This document shows positions 48,064 to 55,996 of a stretch of DNA of 64,000 bases, piece by piece. The notes below the pieces were generated by a model that saw only the letters and a list, made by a program, of their open reading frames with translations, made no database searches and was not told the DNA's origin. Source of the stretch: Ktedonobacter sp. SOSP1-85 (GTDB lineage Bacteria; Chloroflexota; Ktedonobacteria; Ktedonobacterales; Ktedonobacteraceae). Positions within the stretch are counted from its first letter, which is position 1, and the number at the start of each line of letters is the position of its first letter. Location of the stretch: assembly GCF_016587415.1 (NCBI RefSeq), contig NZ_BNJI01000003.1, positions 1,054,001-1,118,000 of the forward strand, in the 5' to 3' direction. The position numbers and the translations under genes are program-made.

Positions 48064-49116
48064 ATGGGGAAACAGTTAGTCTCAATTGTGGATGTGGCCA
48101 GGCGCGCCGGGGTCTCGGTGGCCAGCGCCAGCCGTGTTTTAAGTAACGCCTCCTATCCTGTCAGCGAGGAGACACGCGGCAAGGTGCTGCAGGCCGCCCA
48201 GGAGTTACATTATGCACCCAACTCTCTGGCACGTAGCCTGCGCGCTCAGCGCAGCAACCTGATCGCGGTCCTCGTGGGCGATAACGCCGATCCCTATTTC
48301 GCTGAGATCACACGCGGCGTCGAAGAGGTGGCGAACGATTGCGGCTATCTCACTATCGTCTGCAATACTGAGCGCAAGGGTGAGCGCGAGCTACATTATC
48401 TCCAGATGCTCCAGGACTACCGCGCCGATGGTGTCATCTTCGCGGGAAGCGGCCTCAATGAACCTGGCCATACTGAGCGCCTCAATACCATAGTGCAAAC
48501 TATGCGTGAGCGCGGGGCGGCAATAGTAGCCCTGGCTCAACATACACTTCAGGTACCCGCTATCCAGGTTGATAACGCTAGCGGAGCTCGTGCCATGACA
48601 CGCCATCTATTGGAGCTGGGACACCGGCGAATCGCGTTTATAGGCGGTCCCTCCAATCTGATTGTGGCCAATATGCGTCTACAAGGCTACATGGCCGCGC
48701 TTATTGAGGCAGGCCTGGATATTGATCACACGCTTATCCTGGCGGGAAGCTTTGACCGCGAGGGAGGTGAACAGGCGGTGTACAACCTGGCCCAGTTGCC
48801 TGAGCCTCAGCGTCCCAGCGCGATTTTCGCCGCCAACGACGAGACAGCCTTTGGCGTTCTTCGAGGACTTAACAGTCTCGGCTGGCGCGTGCCAGCCGAC
48901 ATCTCCGTCTGTGGCTTTGGTGACCTCCCTATGGCCCAGGTGGTTGTTCCCTCCCTCACGACGGTCCATATTGGCCTGCGCGATTTAGGCCGAAGCGGCA
49001 TGCGCAAGCTCCTGGCCCAGCTTCAACACGATGATGCCGCAGACACCGAACTGCTACCCGTACAGGTCGTCCCCCGCGCTACAACCCAGACCTATTCACC
49101 ACCCATCACAGGCTAG
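48064..49116 (+). CDS. LacI-family transcriptional regulator
   Basis: A 350-residue LacI/GalR-type repressor. The N-terminal helix-turn-helix is SIVDVARRAGVSVASASRVL with the hinge helix PNSLARSLR. The effector domain follows (NLIAVLVGDNADPYFAEI, RRIAFIGGPSNL, PSAIFAANDETAFGVLRGL). It should bind the two AGTAA-N4-TTACT sites found in the adjacent divergent region, repressing the oxidoreductase/DUF993/isomerase operon and itself. The inducer would be a sugar or its keto form. Whether it also controls the molybdenum hydroxylase operon downstream is unknown; no copy of the operator was seen there. Confidence 0.88.
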   Translation: MGKQLVSIVDVARRAGVSVASASRVLSNASYPVSEETRGKVLQAAQELHYAPNSLARSLRAQRSNLIAVLVGDNADPYFAEITRGVEEVANDCGYLTIVCNTERKGERELHYLQMLQDYRADGVIFAGSGLNEPGHTERLNTIVQTMRERGAAIVALAQHTLQVPAIQVDNASGARAMTRHLLELGHRRIAFIGGPSNLIVANMRLQGYMAALIEAGLDIDHTLILAGSFDREGGEQAVYNLAQLPEPQRPSAIFAANDETAFGVLRGLNSLGWRVPADISVCGFGDLPMAQVVVPSLTTVHIGLRDLGRSGMRKLLAQLQHDDAADTELLPVQVVPRATTQTYSPPITG

Positions 49117-49140
49117 CTGCGCACCTGCGGTGCTCAGAGG

Positions 49141-49196
49141 GTATGTATGTGGCATGGAGGGCGTGCATTCGCACGCCCTCCATGCCACATACATAC
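49141..49196. repeat. Intergenic palindrome, 26-bp perfect stem
   Basis: Arms 49141-49166 and 49171-49196 pair perfectly around ATTC. On the left (minus orientation), at about 49117-49137, is the module AGCACC-GCA-GGTGC; on the right, GAGCCGAGAAG at 49204-49214 may be a truncated copy. It follows the LacI gene and may end its transcript. Confidence 0.85.
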
Positions 49197-49320
49197 TTAT
49201 AGTGAGCCGAGAAGATGCAGCTCTTGCATCTGCTCACCCCTGAACATATACTTGTTCTTATGAACTAACAAAATATTCTTCAGTTTGAATAACGGGCTTC
49301 AAAAGGAGCGAGCACCAGCT

Positions 49321-49854
49321 ATGCAACGAACGCTCATTACGCTCACTATCAATGGCGAAGAGAGAGAAGTCGCGGTCCTGCCTCATCATACCCTTATGGA
49401 GGTGTTGCGCGAGGATCTTGGGCTGACTGGCACTAAGCACGGCTGTGAACTGGGCGAGTGTGGGGCCTGCACCATCCTACTGGATGGCGAGCCTGTTCTC
49501 TCCTGCCTGGTGCTGCCTCTGGCGGTGCAGGATCGTGCTATTACAACTATAGAGGGTCTGGAACGCTATGGTCGACTTCACCCCCTACAGGAAGCCTTTG
49601 CGGAACTGGGCGCGGCTCAGTGTGGCTATTGCACACCCGGAATGCTCCTGGCGGGCGCGGCCCTGCTGGCAAAAAACCCTCGACCTACCCACACACAGAT
49701 GAAGGAGGCTCTGGCAGGTAATCTCTGCCGTTGTACTGGCTATACCAAGATCTATGAGGCTCTGGAAAAGGTGGCGGAACGAGGAGAGGTAGAAAGCACG
49801 AGACTGCCACGCCAGCTTCATCGTCGAACGGGATTAGGAGGCAAACGACAATGA
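49321..49854 (+). CDS. Molybdenum hydroxylase [2Fe-2S] subunit (HcrC-like)
   Basis: A 177-residue iron-sulfur subunit. The plant-ferredoxin-type site is KHGCELGECGACT with a fourth Cys in LSCLV. The second cluster is bound by QCGYCTPG and LCRCTGY in the C-terminal helical domain. ATG 49321 (AAGGAGCG upstream) is preferred to a TTG 36 bases earlier. It passes electrons between the molybdenum subunit and the FAD subunit. The next gene overlaps by four bases (ATGA). The set closely resembles 4-hydroxybenzoyl-CoA reductase; the FAD subunit gives the strongest support. Confidence 0.87.
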   Translation: MQRTLITLTINGEEREVAVLPHHTLMEVLREDLGLTGTKHGCELGECGACTILLDGEPVLSCLVLPLAVQDRAITTIEGLERYGRLHPLQEAFAELGAAQCGYCTPGMLLAGAALLAKNPRPTHTQMKEALAGNLCRCTGYTKIYEALEKVAERGEVESTRLPRQLHRRTGLGGKRQ

Positions 49855-52361
49855 AAGAACAGCAATTGGACAACAGGCAGCCTCACCCCTATAGTATAAT
49901 CGGTACGTCCAGACCTAAAGTCGATGCTTACCCCAAAGTTACTGGCCGCGCCCTGTATGCAGACGATATCTCGCTGCCACGCATGCTCTATGGCGCCTTG
50001 CTGCGCTCCCCTCATCCCCACGCCAATATTCTCGCCATTAATACACACCGTGCCCTCGATCTTCCAGGCGTGATTGCTATCCTCACAGGCTCAGACCTAC
50101 CACACAAGTTCGGTATCCTCCCCTCCAGTCAAGACGAGTACGCCCTGGCGCGCGATAAAGTACGCTATGTCGGCGATCCCGTGGCCGCCGTGGCTGCGCT
50201 CGATCCCGAGACCCTTGAGCAGGCTCTGAAGCTGATCGAGGTTGAGTACGAGGTCCTGCCCGCCTTGATGAGCATCGACGAAGCCCTGGCCCAACCCGAT
50301 GTCAAGATCAATGAGGAGGCACGCATCGGCAATATCCACAAGGCCGTCGCCTATGAATTTGGAGATGTGGAGGCAGGCTTCGCTGAGGCCGACTACATGC
50401 GCGAGGACTGGTTCTACTACGAGGGCAATACACACGCGCCAATCGAGGAGCACGCCTGCGTGGCAAACTGGGAACCTAATCCCAGCGACCCCATAGGCGG
50501 AAAACTAACCCTCTGGAGCTCAACTCAAACGCCTCACTATGTGCATCGCGAGTTGAGCAAGGTCCTGGGCCTGCCCCAATCGCATGTGCGTGTAATCGTC
50601 CCCAATGTGGGTGGCGGCTTTGGTGGCAAGTCTGATCCTTTTTCACACGAGATCTGTGCCGCCGAACTCTCACGACGCACTGGACGACCCGTAAAGATTA
50701 CTTGCACACGTGAGGAGGTCTTCCTGCTGCACCGGGGACGTCATCCCGTTAAGATGTGGATTAAGACGGGCGTAAAGCAGGATGGTACGCTAACAGCTAT
50801 GCACTTCCGCTCCTTCCTGGATGGAGGGGCTTATGGCTCCTATGGCATCGCGACTACCTATTATACTGGTGTGCTCCAGACTGTCACCTACAAGTTGCCA
50901 TCCTATAAGTTCGAGGGCATGCGTGTCTTTACCAATAAGCCTCCCTGTGGTCCCAAGCGCGGACATGGCACGACCCAGCCGCGCTACGCCCTGGAGACAC
51001 ACCTGGACAAGCTGGCGTGTGACCTCAACATAGATCCTCTCGCTTTGCGCAAACACAATCTGATCCAGCCCTACACCCGTACCATCAACGGGCTACGTGT
51101 AACCAGTTGCGCCCTGGATAAGTGTCTGGACGCTGTCACCGAGCGCTCCCACTGGTATGAGAGGCGCCAGAATACTCCAAATCAACCGTCTGTGGTGGGC
51201 CGAGGCCTGGGTGTCGCCGCCGCCTCCTACATATGTGGCGCGGGTAAACCTATTTACTGGAACGATATGCCACACTCCGCGGTGCAGATTCGCCTGGACC
51301 GTGGCGGCGGCGTGACCATCTACTGCGGCTCAACGGATATCGGGCAGGGCTCGACATCGATTCTGGCCTATATCGTTGCCGAGGAACTGGGCATCACACC
51401 AGAGCATATCCACGTGGAGACCGCTGACACCACACTTACTCCCGTTGATTTGGGTTCCTACTCCAGTCGTGTGACCTTCATGGCGGGCAACGCCGCCATC
51501 AGCGCCGCTCGTAAGCTCAAGCAGCAGCTTTTTGAGGTCGCCGCCACACGCCTGGCTGTTCCAGTTGGACGCCTGCTCGCAGCAGAAAACACTCTCTACG
51601 ACGAGGCTGATCCTGGTCGCTCACTACCCTTCACTTTGGCAGTCCAACTTGCCGAGACGAAGTTTGGCGCGCTGGTCGCGGCTGGAACATACGGGCCCCC
51701 CGAGGGCATTCACGGCGATTATAAGGGCGCGGGCGTCGGCCCATCACCAGCCTACTCCTACTCGGCCTGCGCGGCCCAGGTGGCGGTCGACATAGAGACT
51801 GGCGAGCTGACCGTTGAGAAGCTCTGGCTGGCCCATGATGTTGGGCAGGCTATCAATCCCCTGCTTGTGGCAGGCCAGGTCGAAGGCGGGGCATATATGG
51901 GCTATGGCGAGGCCGTGATGGAACAGCAAATCTTCCGCAAGGGTCGCCATAAGATCCCTTCACTGCTCGACTATAAGCTCCCTACAACCCTGGATACGCC
52001 CGAGATCGAGACGATTCTTATCGAAGAGGCCGACCCGGAAGGGCCCTTCGGAGCCAAGGAGGCGGGGCAGGGGCCGCTCAATCCCGTGATTCCAGCCATA
52101 GCCAACGCCGTTTACGACGCTATAGGCATCCGCATTGATGAGACGCCCATCACGCCAGATAAGATCCTCCAGGCCCTCAAAGCCCTCTCTGGTCAACGCG
52201 TCCAGGCACGCAGGATACAACCTGTTACCGCCCCCAATCCCTGGCCCACTCGCCTCATTCAATGGCAACCCGATGAGCAGGCAAAAGTTATTGAGCCTGC
52301 ATCACATTATGGCTATAAGAGCAATCAGCGCGCTACGTTGACGAAAGGAGGAGATATCTGA
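49851..52361 (+). CDS. Molybdopterin-binding catalytic subunit (HcrA-like)
   Basis: An 836-residue large subunit of the xanthine oxidase family. Markers are KVTGRALYADDI, the GGGFGGK loop, NKPPCGPKRGHGTTQPRYAL near the cofactor, GSTDIGQGS and the C-terminal GPFGAKEAGQGPLNP with the catalytic Glu. The residues around NKPPxGPxRGHG are like 4-hydroxybenzoyl-CoA reductase alpha rather than CO dehydrogenase, whose active-site Cys loop is absent. It should remove or add oxygen at an aromatic CoA ester or similar ring. It overlaps both neighbours by a few bases, forming a tight hcrCAB-like operon. Substrate is inferred. Confidence 0.83.
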   Translation: MKEQQLDNRQPHPYSIIGTSRPKVDAYPKVTGRALYADDISLPRMLYGALLRSPHPHANILAINTHRALDLPGVIAILTGSDLPHKFGILPSSQDEYALARDKVRYVGDPVAAVAALDPETLEQALKLIEVEYEVLPALMSIDEALAQPDVKINEEARIGNIHKAVAYEFGDVEAGFAEADYMREDWFYYEGNTHAPIEEHACVANWEPNPSDPIGGKLTLWSSTQTPHYVHRELSKVLGLPQSHVRVIVPNVGGGFGGKSDPFSHEICAAELSRRTGRPVKITCTREEVFLLHRGRHPVKMWIKTGVKQDGTLTAMHFRSFLDGGAYGSYGIATTYYTGVLQTVTYKLPSYKFEGMRVFTNKPPCGPKRGHGTTQPRYALETHLDKLACDLNIDPLALRKHNLIQPYTRTINGLRVTSCALDKCLDAVTERSHWYERRQNTPNQPSVVGRGLGVAAASYICGAGKPIYWNDMPHSAVQIRLDRGGGVTIYCGSTDIGQGSTSILAYIVAEELGITPEHIHVETADTTLTPVDLGSYSSRVTFMAGNAAISAARKLKQQLFEVAATRLAVPVGRLLAAENTLYDEADPGRSLPFTLAVQLAETKFGALVAAGTYGPPEGIHGDYKGAGVGPSPAYSYSACAAQVAVDIETGELTVEKLWLAHDVGQAINPLLVAGQVEGGAYMGYGEAVMEQQIFRKGRHKIPSLLDYKLPTTLDTPEIETILIEEADPEGPFGAKEAGQGPLNPVIPAIANAVYDAIGIRIDETPITPDKILQALKALSGQRVQARRIQPVTAPNPWPTRLIQWQPDEQAKVIEPASHYGYKSNQRATLTKGGDI

Positions 52362-53356
52362 TGCTTCGCCTTCCCCCATTTCGTCACCTGGCACCCTCCA
52401 CACTTGCTGAGGCCGCGCATATGCTCAGTGAGGAGGGCGAGCAGGCCATGCTGGTCGCGGGCGGTACCGACCTCCTCCCAAATATGAAACGCCGCCAGTT
52501 TACCCCGCAGGTCCTCATTGGCATCGGCAATCTTCCTGAGCTAAGCCATGTCACAGGCTCGCCCGAGGATGGGATGCACATTGGCGCGGGCGTGACACTC
52601 GCCAGGCTCTCCGAGCGGTCCGACATCCAGAGTGCTTACTCTGCCCTGGCCAGCGCGGCTAGCTCGGTCTCGACACCTCAATTACGCGCTATGGGTACGC
52701 TTGGCGGCAATATCCTGCTTGATACACGCTGCAACTACTACAATCAGAGCGAGTTCTGGCGCCACTCCATTGGCTATTGCATGAAGAAAGATGGCGAGAT
52801 CTGCCTGGTCGCGCCAGGCAGCCCACGCTGTTGGGCCATCTCCTCCGCCGATACCGCACCTGTACTGTTCAGCCTGAAGGCCCAGGTGCGACTCGTTAGC
52901 GCACGTGGAGAGCGCATGTTACCAATCCAGGAACTTTATCGCGACGATGGCATGCATCCCTATACCCACGAGCCTGATGAGATATTGCGCGAGATCTATC
53001 TCCCGCCTGCTGAGGGCTGGAAGAGTACCTACCTCAAGCTACGGCGTCGTGGTTCGTTCGATTTCCCCCTCCTGGGTGTTGCCATCGCTCTGCGTCAAGA
53101 GCACGATGGCACCATACAAGAAGCGCGCATCGTGCTCGGAGCTGTCGCCTCGTATCCGATTGTAGCGGAGAAAGCCGCGGCGCTCCTACATGGTCAGCGC
53201 CTCAGCGTCAATCTCATAGAACATGTCGCCCAAGAGGCCACCAGGCTCGCCAAGCCACTCGATAATGCCGACCTTACTATCAACTACCGCAAACAGGTCA
53301 CGCTCGTCTACATCCGGCGCGCCCTCAACCAGTTTCTTACTAATAGCAATCAATAA
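52361..53356 (+). CDS. FAD subunit with [4Fe-4S] insert (HcrB-like)
   Basis: A 331-residue FAD-binding subunit of the molybdenum hydroxylase family. AGGTDLLP is the FAD pyrophosphate motif, and MGTLGGNI the second flavin motif. Between residues 121 and 160 is an insert with Cys124, Cys140, Cys148 and Cys157. Spacings of 16, 8 and 9 residues match the four Cys that bind the extra [4Fe-4S] cluster in 4-hydroxybenzoyl-CoA reductase beta subunits. In that enzyme the cluster takes electrons from a low-potential ferredoxin. This is the best argument that the operon encodes an aryl-CoA reductase and not a simple hydroxylase. Confidence 0.87.
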   Translation: MLRLPPFRHLAPSTLAEAAHMLSEEGEQAMLVAGGTDLLPNMKRRQFTPQVLIGIGNLPELSHVTGSPEDGMHIGAGVTLARLSERSDIQSAYSALASAASSVSTPQLRAMGTLGGNILLDTRCNYYNQSEFWRHSIGYCMKKDGEICLVAPGSPRCWAISSADTAPVLFSLKAQVRLVSARGERMLPIQELYRDDGMHPYTHEPDEILREIYLPPAEGWKSTYLKLRRRGSFDFPLLGVAIALRQEHDGTIQEARIVLGAVASYPIVAEKAAALLHGQRLSVNLIEHVAQEATRLAKPLDNADLTINYRKQVTLVYIRRALNQFLTNSNQ

Positions 53357-53410
53357 GTAGAGTAGAAATTATCCGCATGGACGTGTACGTTCAGAGAGGA
53401 TGACGGGACC

Positions 53411-54685
53411 ATGATGGACCTGGAAGGTGCTATGAGAGCACAGATCGCTGCTCATCAACTACAACGGCTCCAGAAAGGGCTACGCCGTATCTCCACTCAT
53501 AACCGCTTCTATGAGCGCAAGTTCGCCTCCGCCGGGCTTAATATTGATGGTATTCGATCTATAGCCGACCTGGCATGGCTCCCTTTTACTGTCAAACGTG
53601 AGTTGGTGGCCGATCAAGAGGAGTATCCCCCCTTTGGGAGCAATCTGACTTATGCGCCATCGGCCTATATACGCCTGCACCAGACATCAGGTACTACAGG
53701 TCACCCATTAAAGATTCTTGATACACAGGAGAGCTGGGACTGGTGGGCAAAGTGCTGGGAGACTGTGTATAGGGCGGCAGGCGTGACGAAGGAGGACATT
53801 CTCTTTCTGGCCTTTGGCTTTGGCCCTTTTATTGGCTTCTGGTCGGCTTATGAGGGAGCTAAACGCATAGGCACATTGACTGTGCCTGGCGGCGGCATGA
53901 CCTCGCTACAGCGATTACAGGTCCTTCAGGATGTGGGCGCAACCGTCCTGGTCTGCACACCAAGCTATGCCCTGCACCTGGCCGAGATCGCTCGCGAGCA
54001 GCATATTCCTTTACATAAGAGCCGCATCCGCCTGACCATTCACGCAGGCGAGCCTGGGGCCTCAATTCCCGCAACGCGCAAACGGATTGAGGAGGCCTGG
54101 GGCACGGAGACCTTCGATCATGCAGGTATGACGGAAATGGGAGCCTATGGCTTCACCTGTAGCGCGCATACCGGCATTCATGTCAATGAAGAGGAGTTTA
54201 TCGCCGAGATCCTTCAGCCTCATTCTGGGCAGGCAGTCGCAGAGGGCGAGAAGGGCGAGCTGGTACTGACCAACCTGGGGCGCTGGGGCAGTCCCGCCTT
54301 GCGCTATCGCACGGGCGACCTGGTTGAGCATGGAGGCTATGCCTGCGCCTGTGGACGAGGCTCTCTCCTGCTGAAGGGAGGCATTCTCGGACGCGTGGAT
54401 GATATGCTTATCGTACGCGGGGTCAATCTATATCCCTCGGCCCTGGCAGGTGTACTGCATCGCTTCCCTGAGATTGCGGAGTACCAGGTGCTCGTTACTC
54501 GTGATGGCAGGATGGATGAAATTACCCTCAAGGTTGAGTGCCCCACAGAGCTTATTCCACGCCTTCAGGAGGATCTACGACTTGCATTCAACTTGCGCAT
54601 CCCTATAGAGGTCGTTGAGCCGCAGACGCTGCCGCGCTTTGAACTAAAGGCCCGGCGTGTCATCGATCAACGACCTCGTGCATGA
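53411..54685 (+). CDS. Phenylacetate-CoA ligase-like AMP-forming ligase
   Basis: A 424-residue PaaK-like adenylate-forming enzyme. The P-loop is LHQTSGTTGHPL near residue 95, the adenine motif AGMTEMGAYG lies near 240, and the C-terminal segment GRVDDMLIVRGVNLYPS is followed by the mobile domain. These enzymes make CoA esters of aromatic acids. It follows the HcrCAB-like genes by 55 bases, so it probably supplies their aryl-CoA substrate. A second Met directly follows the first, so the start could be 53414. Whether the acid is 4-hydroxybenzoate or another ring acid cannot be told from sequence. Confidence 0.83.
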   Translation: MMDLEGAMRAQIAAHQLQRLQKGLRRISTHNRFYERKFASAGLNIDGIRSIADLAWLPFTVKRELVADQEEYPPFGSNLTYAPSAYIRLHQTSGTTGHPLKILDTQESWDWWAKCWETVYRAAGVTKEDILFLAFGFGPFIGFWSAYEGAKRIGTLTVPGGGMTSLQRLQVLQDVGATVLVCTPSYALHLAEIAREQHIPLHKSRIRLTIHAGEPGASIPATRKRIEEAWGTETFDHAGMTEMGAYGFTCSAHTGIHVNEEEFIAEILQPHSGQAVAEGEKGELVLTNLGRWGSPALRYRTGDLVEHGGYACACGRGSLLLKGGILGRVDDMLIVRGVNLYPSALAGVLHRFPEIAEYQVLVTRDGRMDEITLKVECPTELIPRLQEDLRLAFNLRIPIEVVEPQTLPRFELKARRVIDQRPRA

Positions 54686-54688
54686 TTT

Positions 54689-54717
54689 AGGGAGAGAAGG
54701 CTACCTCCTTTCTCCCT
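54689..54717. terminator. Bidirectional terminator hairpin
   Basis: AGGGAGA (54689-54695) pairs with TCTCCCT (54711-54717), extended by partial pairing inward. It lies between converging genes for the CoA ligase and the methyltransferase. Confidence 0.6.
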
Positions 54718-54721
54718 TAGA

Positions 54722-55621
54722 TCAAGCCTTATTTGGATCGGGAACTTCACCAAGCACGGTCACGAAGGTCCAGAGGGCGCAGAAGTCCGGCGAGTTCATG
54801 TCTTCCAGCGCCAGGTGATAGAGGCGGTCTAGCTCTTGCTGCGTCGCCAGTCCCAACTGGAGCAGGTATGGCTGCACCAGTTTATAGACTGTCTGCCCAT
54901 TCTGATAGGCTCTCACACGCTCAAGGCTGCTTGCCGAACAATCAATGGCGTAGCTAAAGAGGCGCACATTGCGACAACCTGCGTCCTGCAACAGGCGCTT
55001 CATCACTGGTATAAGGCCGAGATGGCGCCCATCAGGTGAGAAACCAAGGCCTCCCGCCTTCATGCTCTGGGCAATCAAGGCGTTCAACTGTTCACAGGCG
55101 GCACTATTGGTGAGCGGCGCCTCCGCTTCTACGACGCGAATAGCTCCGCCCGGTCGCGTGATACGCGCACATTCCCGCAAAAAGGTGGGCCATTTACTCG
55201 TTGGCATGAAGCTAGAGAGCAGCCTCGCATTGACGAGATCGAATGTATTGTGGGGAAAATCCAATGGCCCGGTTGCGTCCATGAGGTGCAAGTGCAGATT
55301 CTGTACATCCTCTTCCTGAGCCTGTGAGCGCGCATATTCTAGCATTCCCAGGTTGATATCAACGCCCGTCACCTGGACAGTCGGGTGCGCAAGCGCGATA
55401 TCAACGGCCCATCCTCCGGCACCACACGCAATATCAAGCACATCTTGAATATGGGAAAAGTCGCTTATCTCTGGCAGGGCACCTCCCATGCCATTCGCCA
55501 ACAGGCGATGCTGTTTACACAGGCGCGCGACCTCGCCGAAATTATCGGCATCTATAAAATATGTGCTCTCACCAACCTGTTCTTCTCTCTTCGCTTCAAT
55601 AGCTTCCCATTGCTCCGACAT
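54722..55621 (-). CDS. SAM-dependent class I methyltransferase
   Basis: A 299-residue Rossmann-fold methyltransferase. Motif I is VLDIACGAGGWAVDIA, followed by VTGVDINLGMLEYA (acidic residue for the ribose) and LMDATGPLDFPHNTFDLVNA (post-I region). The N-terminal about 60 residues and the C-terminal helical part (from 210) resemble small-molecule or ubiquinone/polyketide-type methyltransferases. The acceptor is unknown. It is convergent with the CoA ligase gene and apparently a single-gene transcript. The start ATG 55621 has AAGTAGGA upstream. Confidence 0.83.
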   Translation of the reverse strand: MSEQWEAIEAKREEQVGESTYFIDADNFGEVARLCKQHRLLANGMGGALPEISDFSHIQDVLDIACGAGGWAVDIALAHPTVQVTGVDINLGMLEYARSQAQEEDVQNLHLHLMDATGPLDFPHNTFDLVNARLLSSFMPTSKWPTFLRECARITRPGGAIRVVEAEAPLTNSAACEQLNALIAQSMKAGGLGFSPDGRHLGLIPVMKRLLQDAGCRNVRLFSYAIDCSASSLERVRAYQNGQTVYKLVQPYLLQLGLATQQELDRLYHLALEDMNSPDFCALWTFVTVLGEVPDPNKA

Positions 55622-55872
55622 AGAGTCCTACTTCCTTAAAGTATCAAAAATAACCTCTCTCCAAAACAATTATAATATGCTGACTTTAGTACCGCAATAT
55701 AGCTTAACCTCTTGACACATGTCCTAATTACGGTTTAGATTACAATAATTGCGTATTTCAGTTGCCTCTCATCCGCTATACACATATGTTTAAAAAAAGT
55801 CCTGAAGTAGAACGCAGAAAGTAGCTACTCAGATCCTCTCTCCAAGAGACACTCGCAGCGTCTCAGACGCTG

Positions 55873-55936
55873 CGTAGGGTTATGGGATGTGGAAAAAAAA
55901 CCGGAAGGTTTTTTTTCCACATCCCATAACCCTACG
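55873..55936. repeat. Intergenic palindrome, 30-bp perfect stem, with side hairpins
   Basis: Arms 55873-55902 and 55907-55936 pair without mismatch around GGAA. To the left, CGCAGCGTC/GACGCTGCG (55854-55874) forms another hairpin that shares a few bases with the arm. To the right, AGCCAC-GTA-GTGGC followed by GAGAAG (55937-55956) is the conserved module with a different but still paired stem. The remainder of the 55622-55996 gap shows no gene. Confidence 0.85.
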
Positions 55937-55996
55937 AGCCACGTAGTGGCGAGAAGTCCTGAGCAGTTGCCGCAGCAATTTTAAGCAGGTGCGCTT

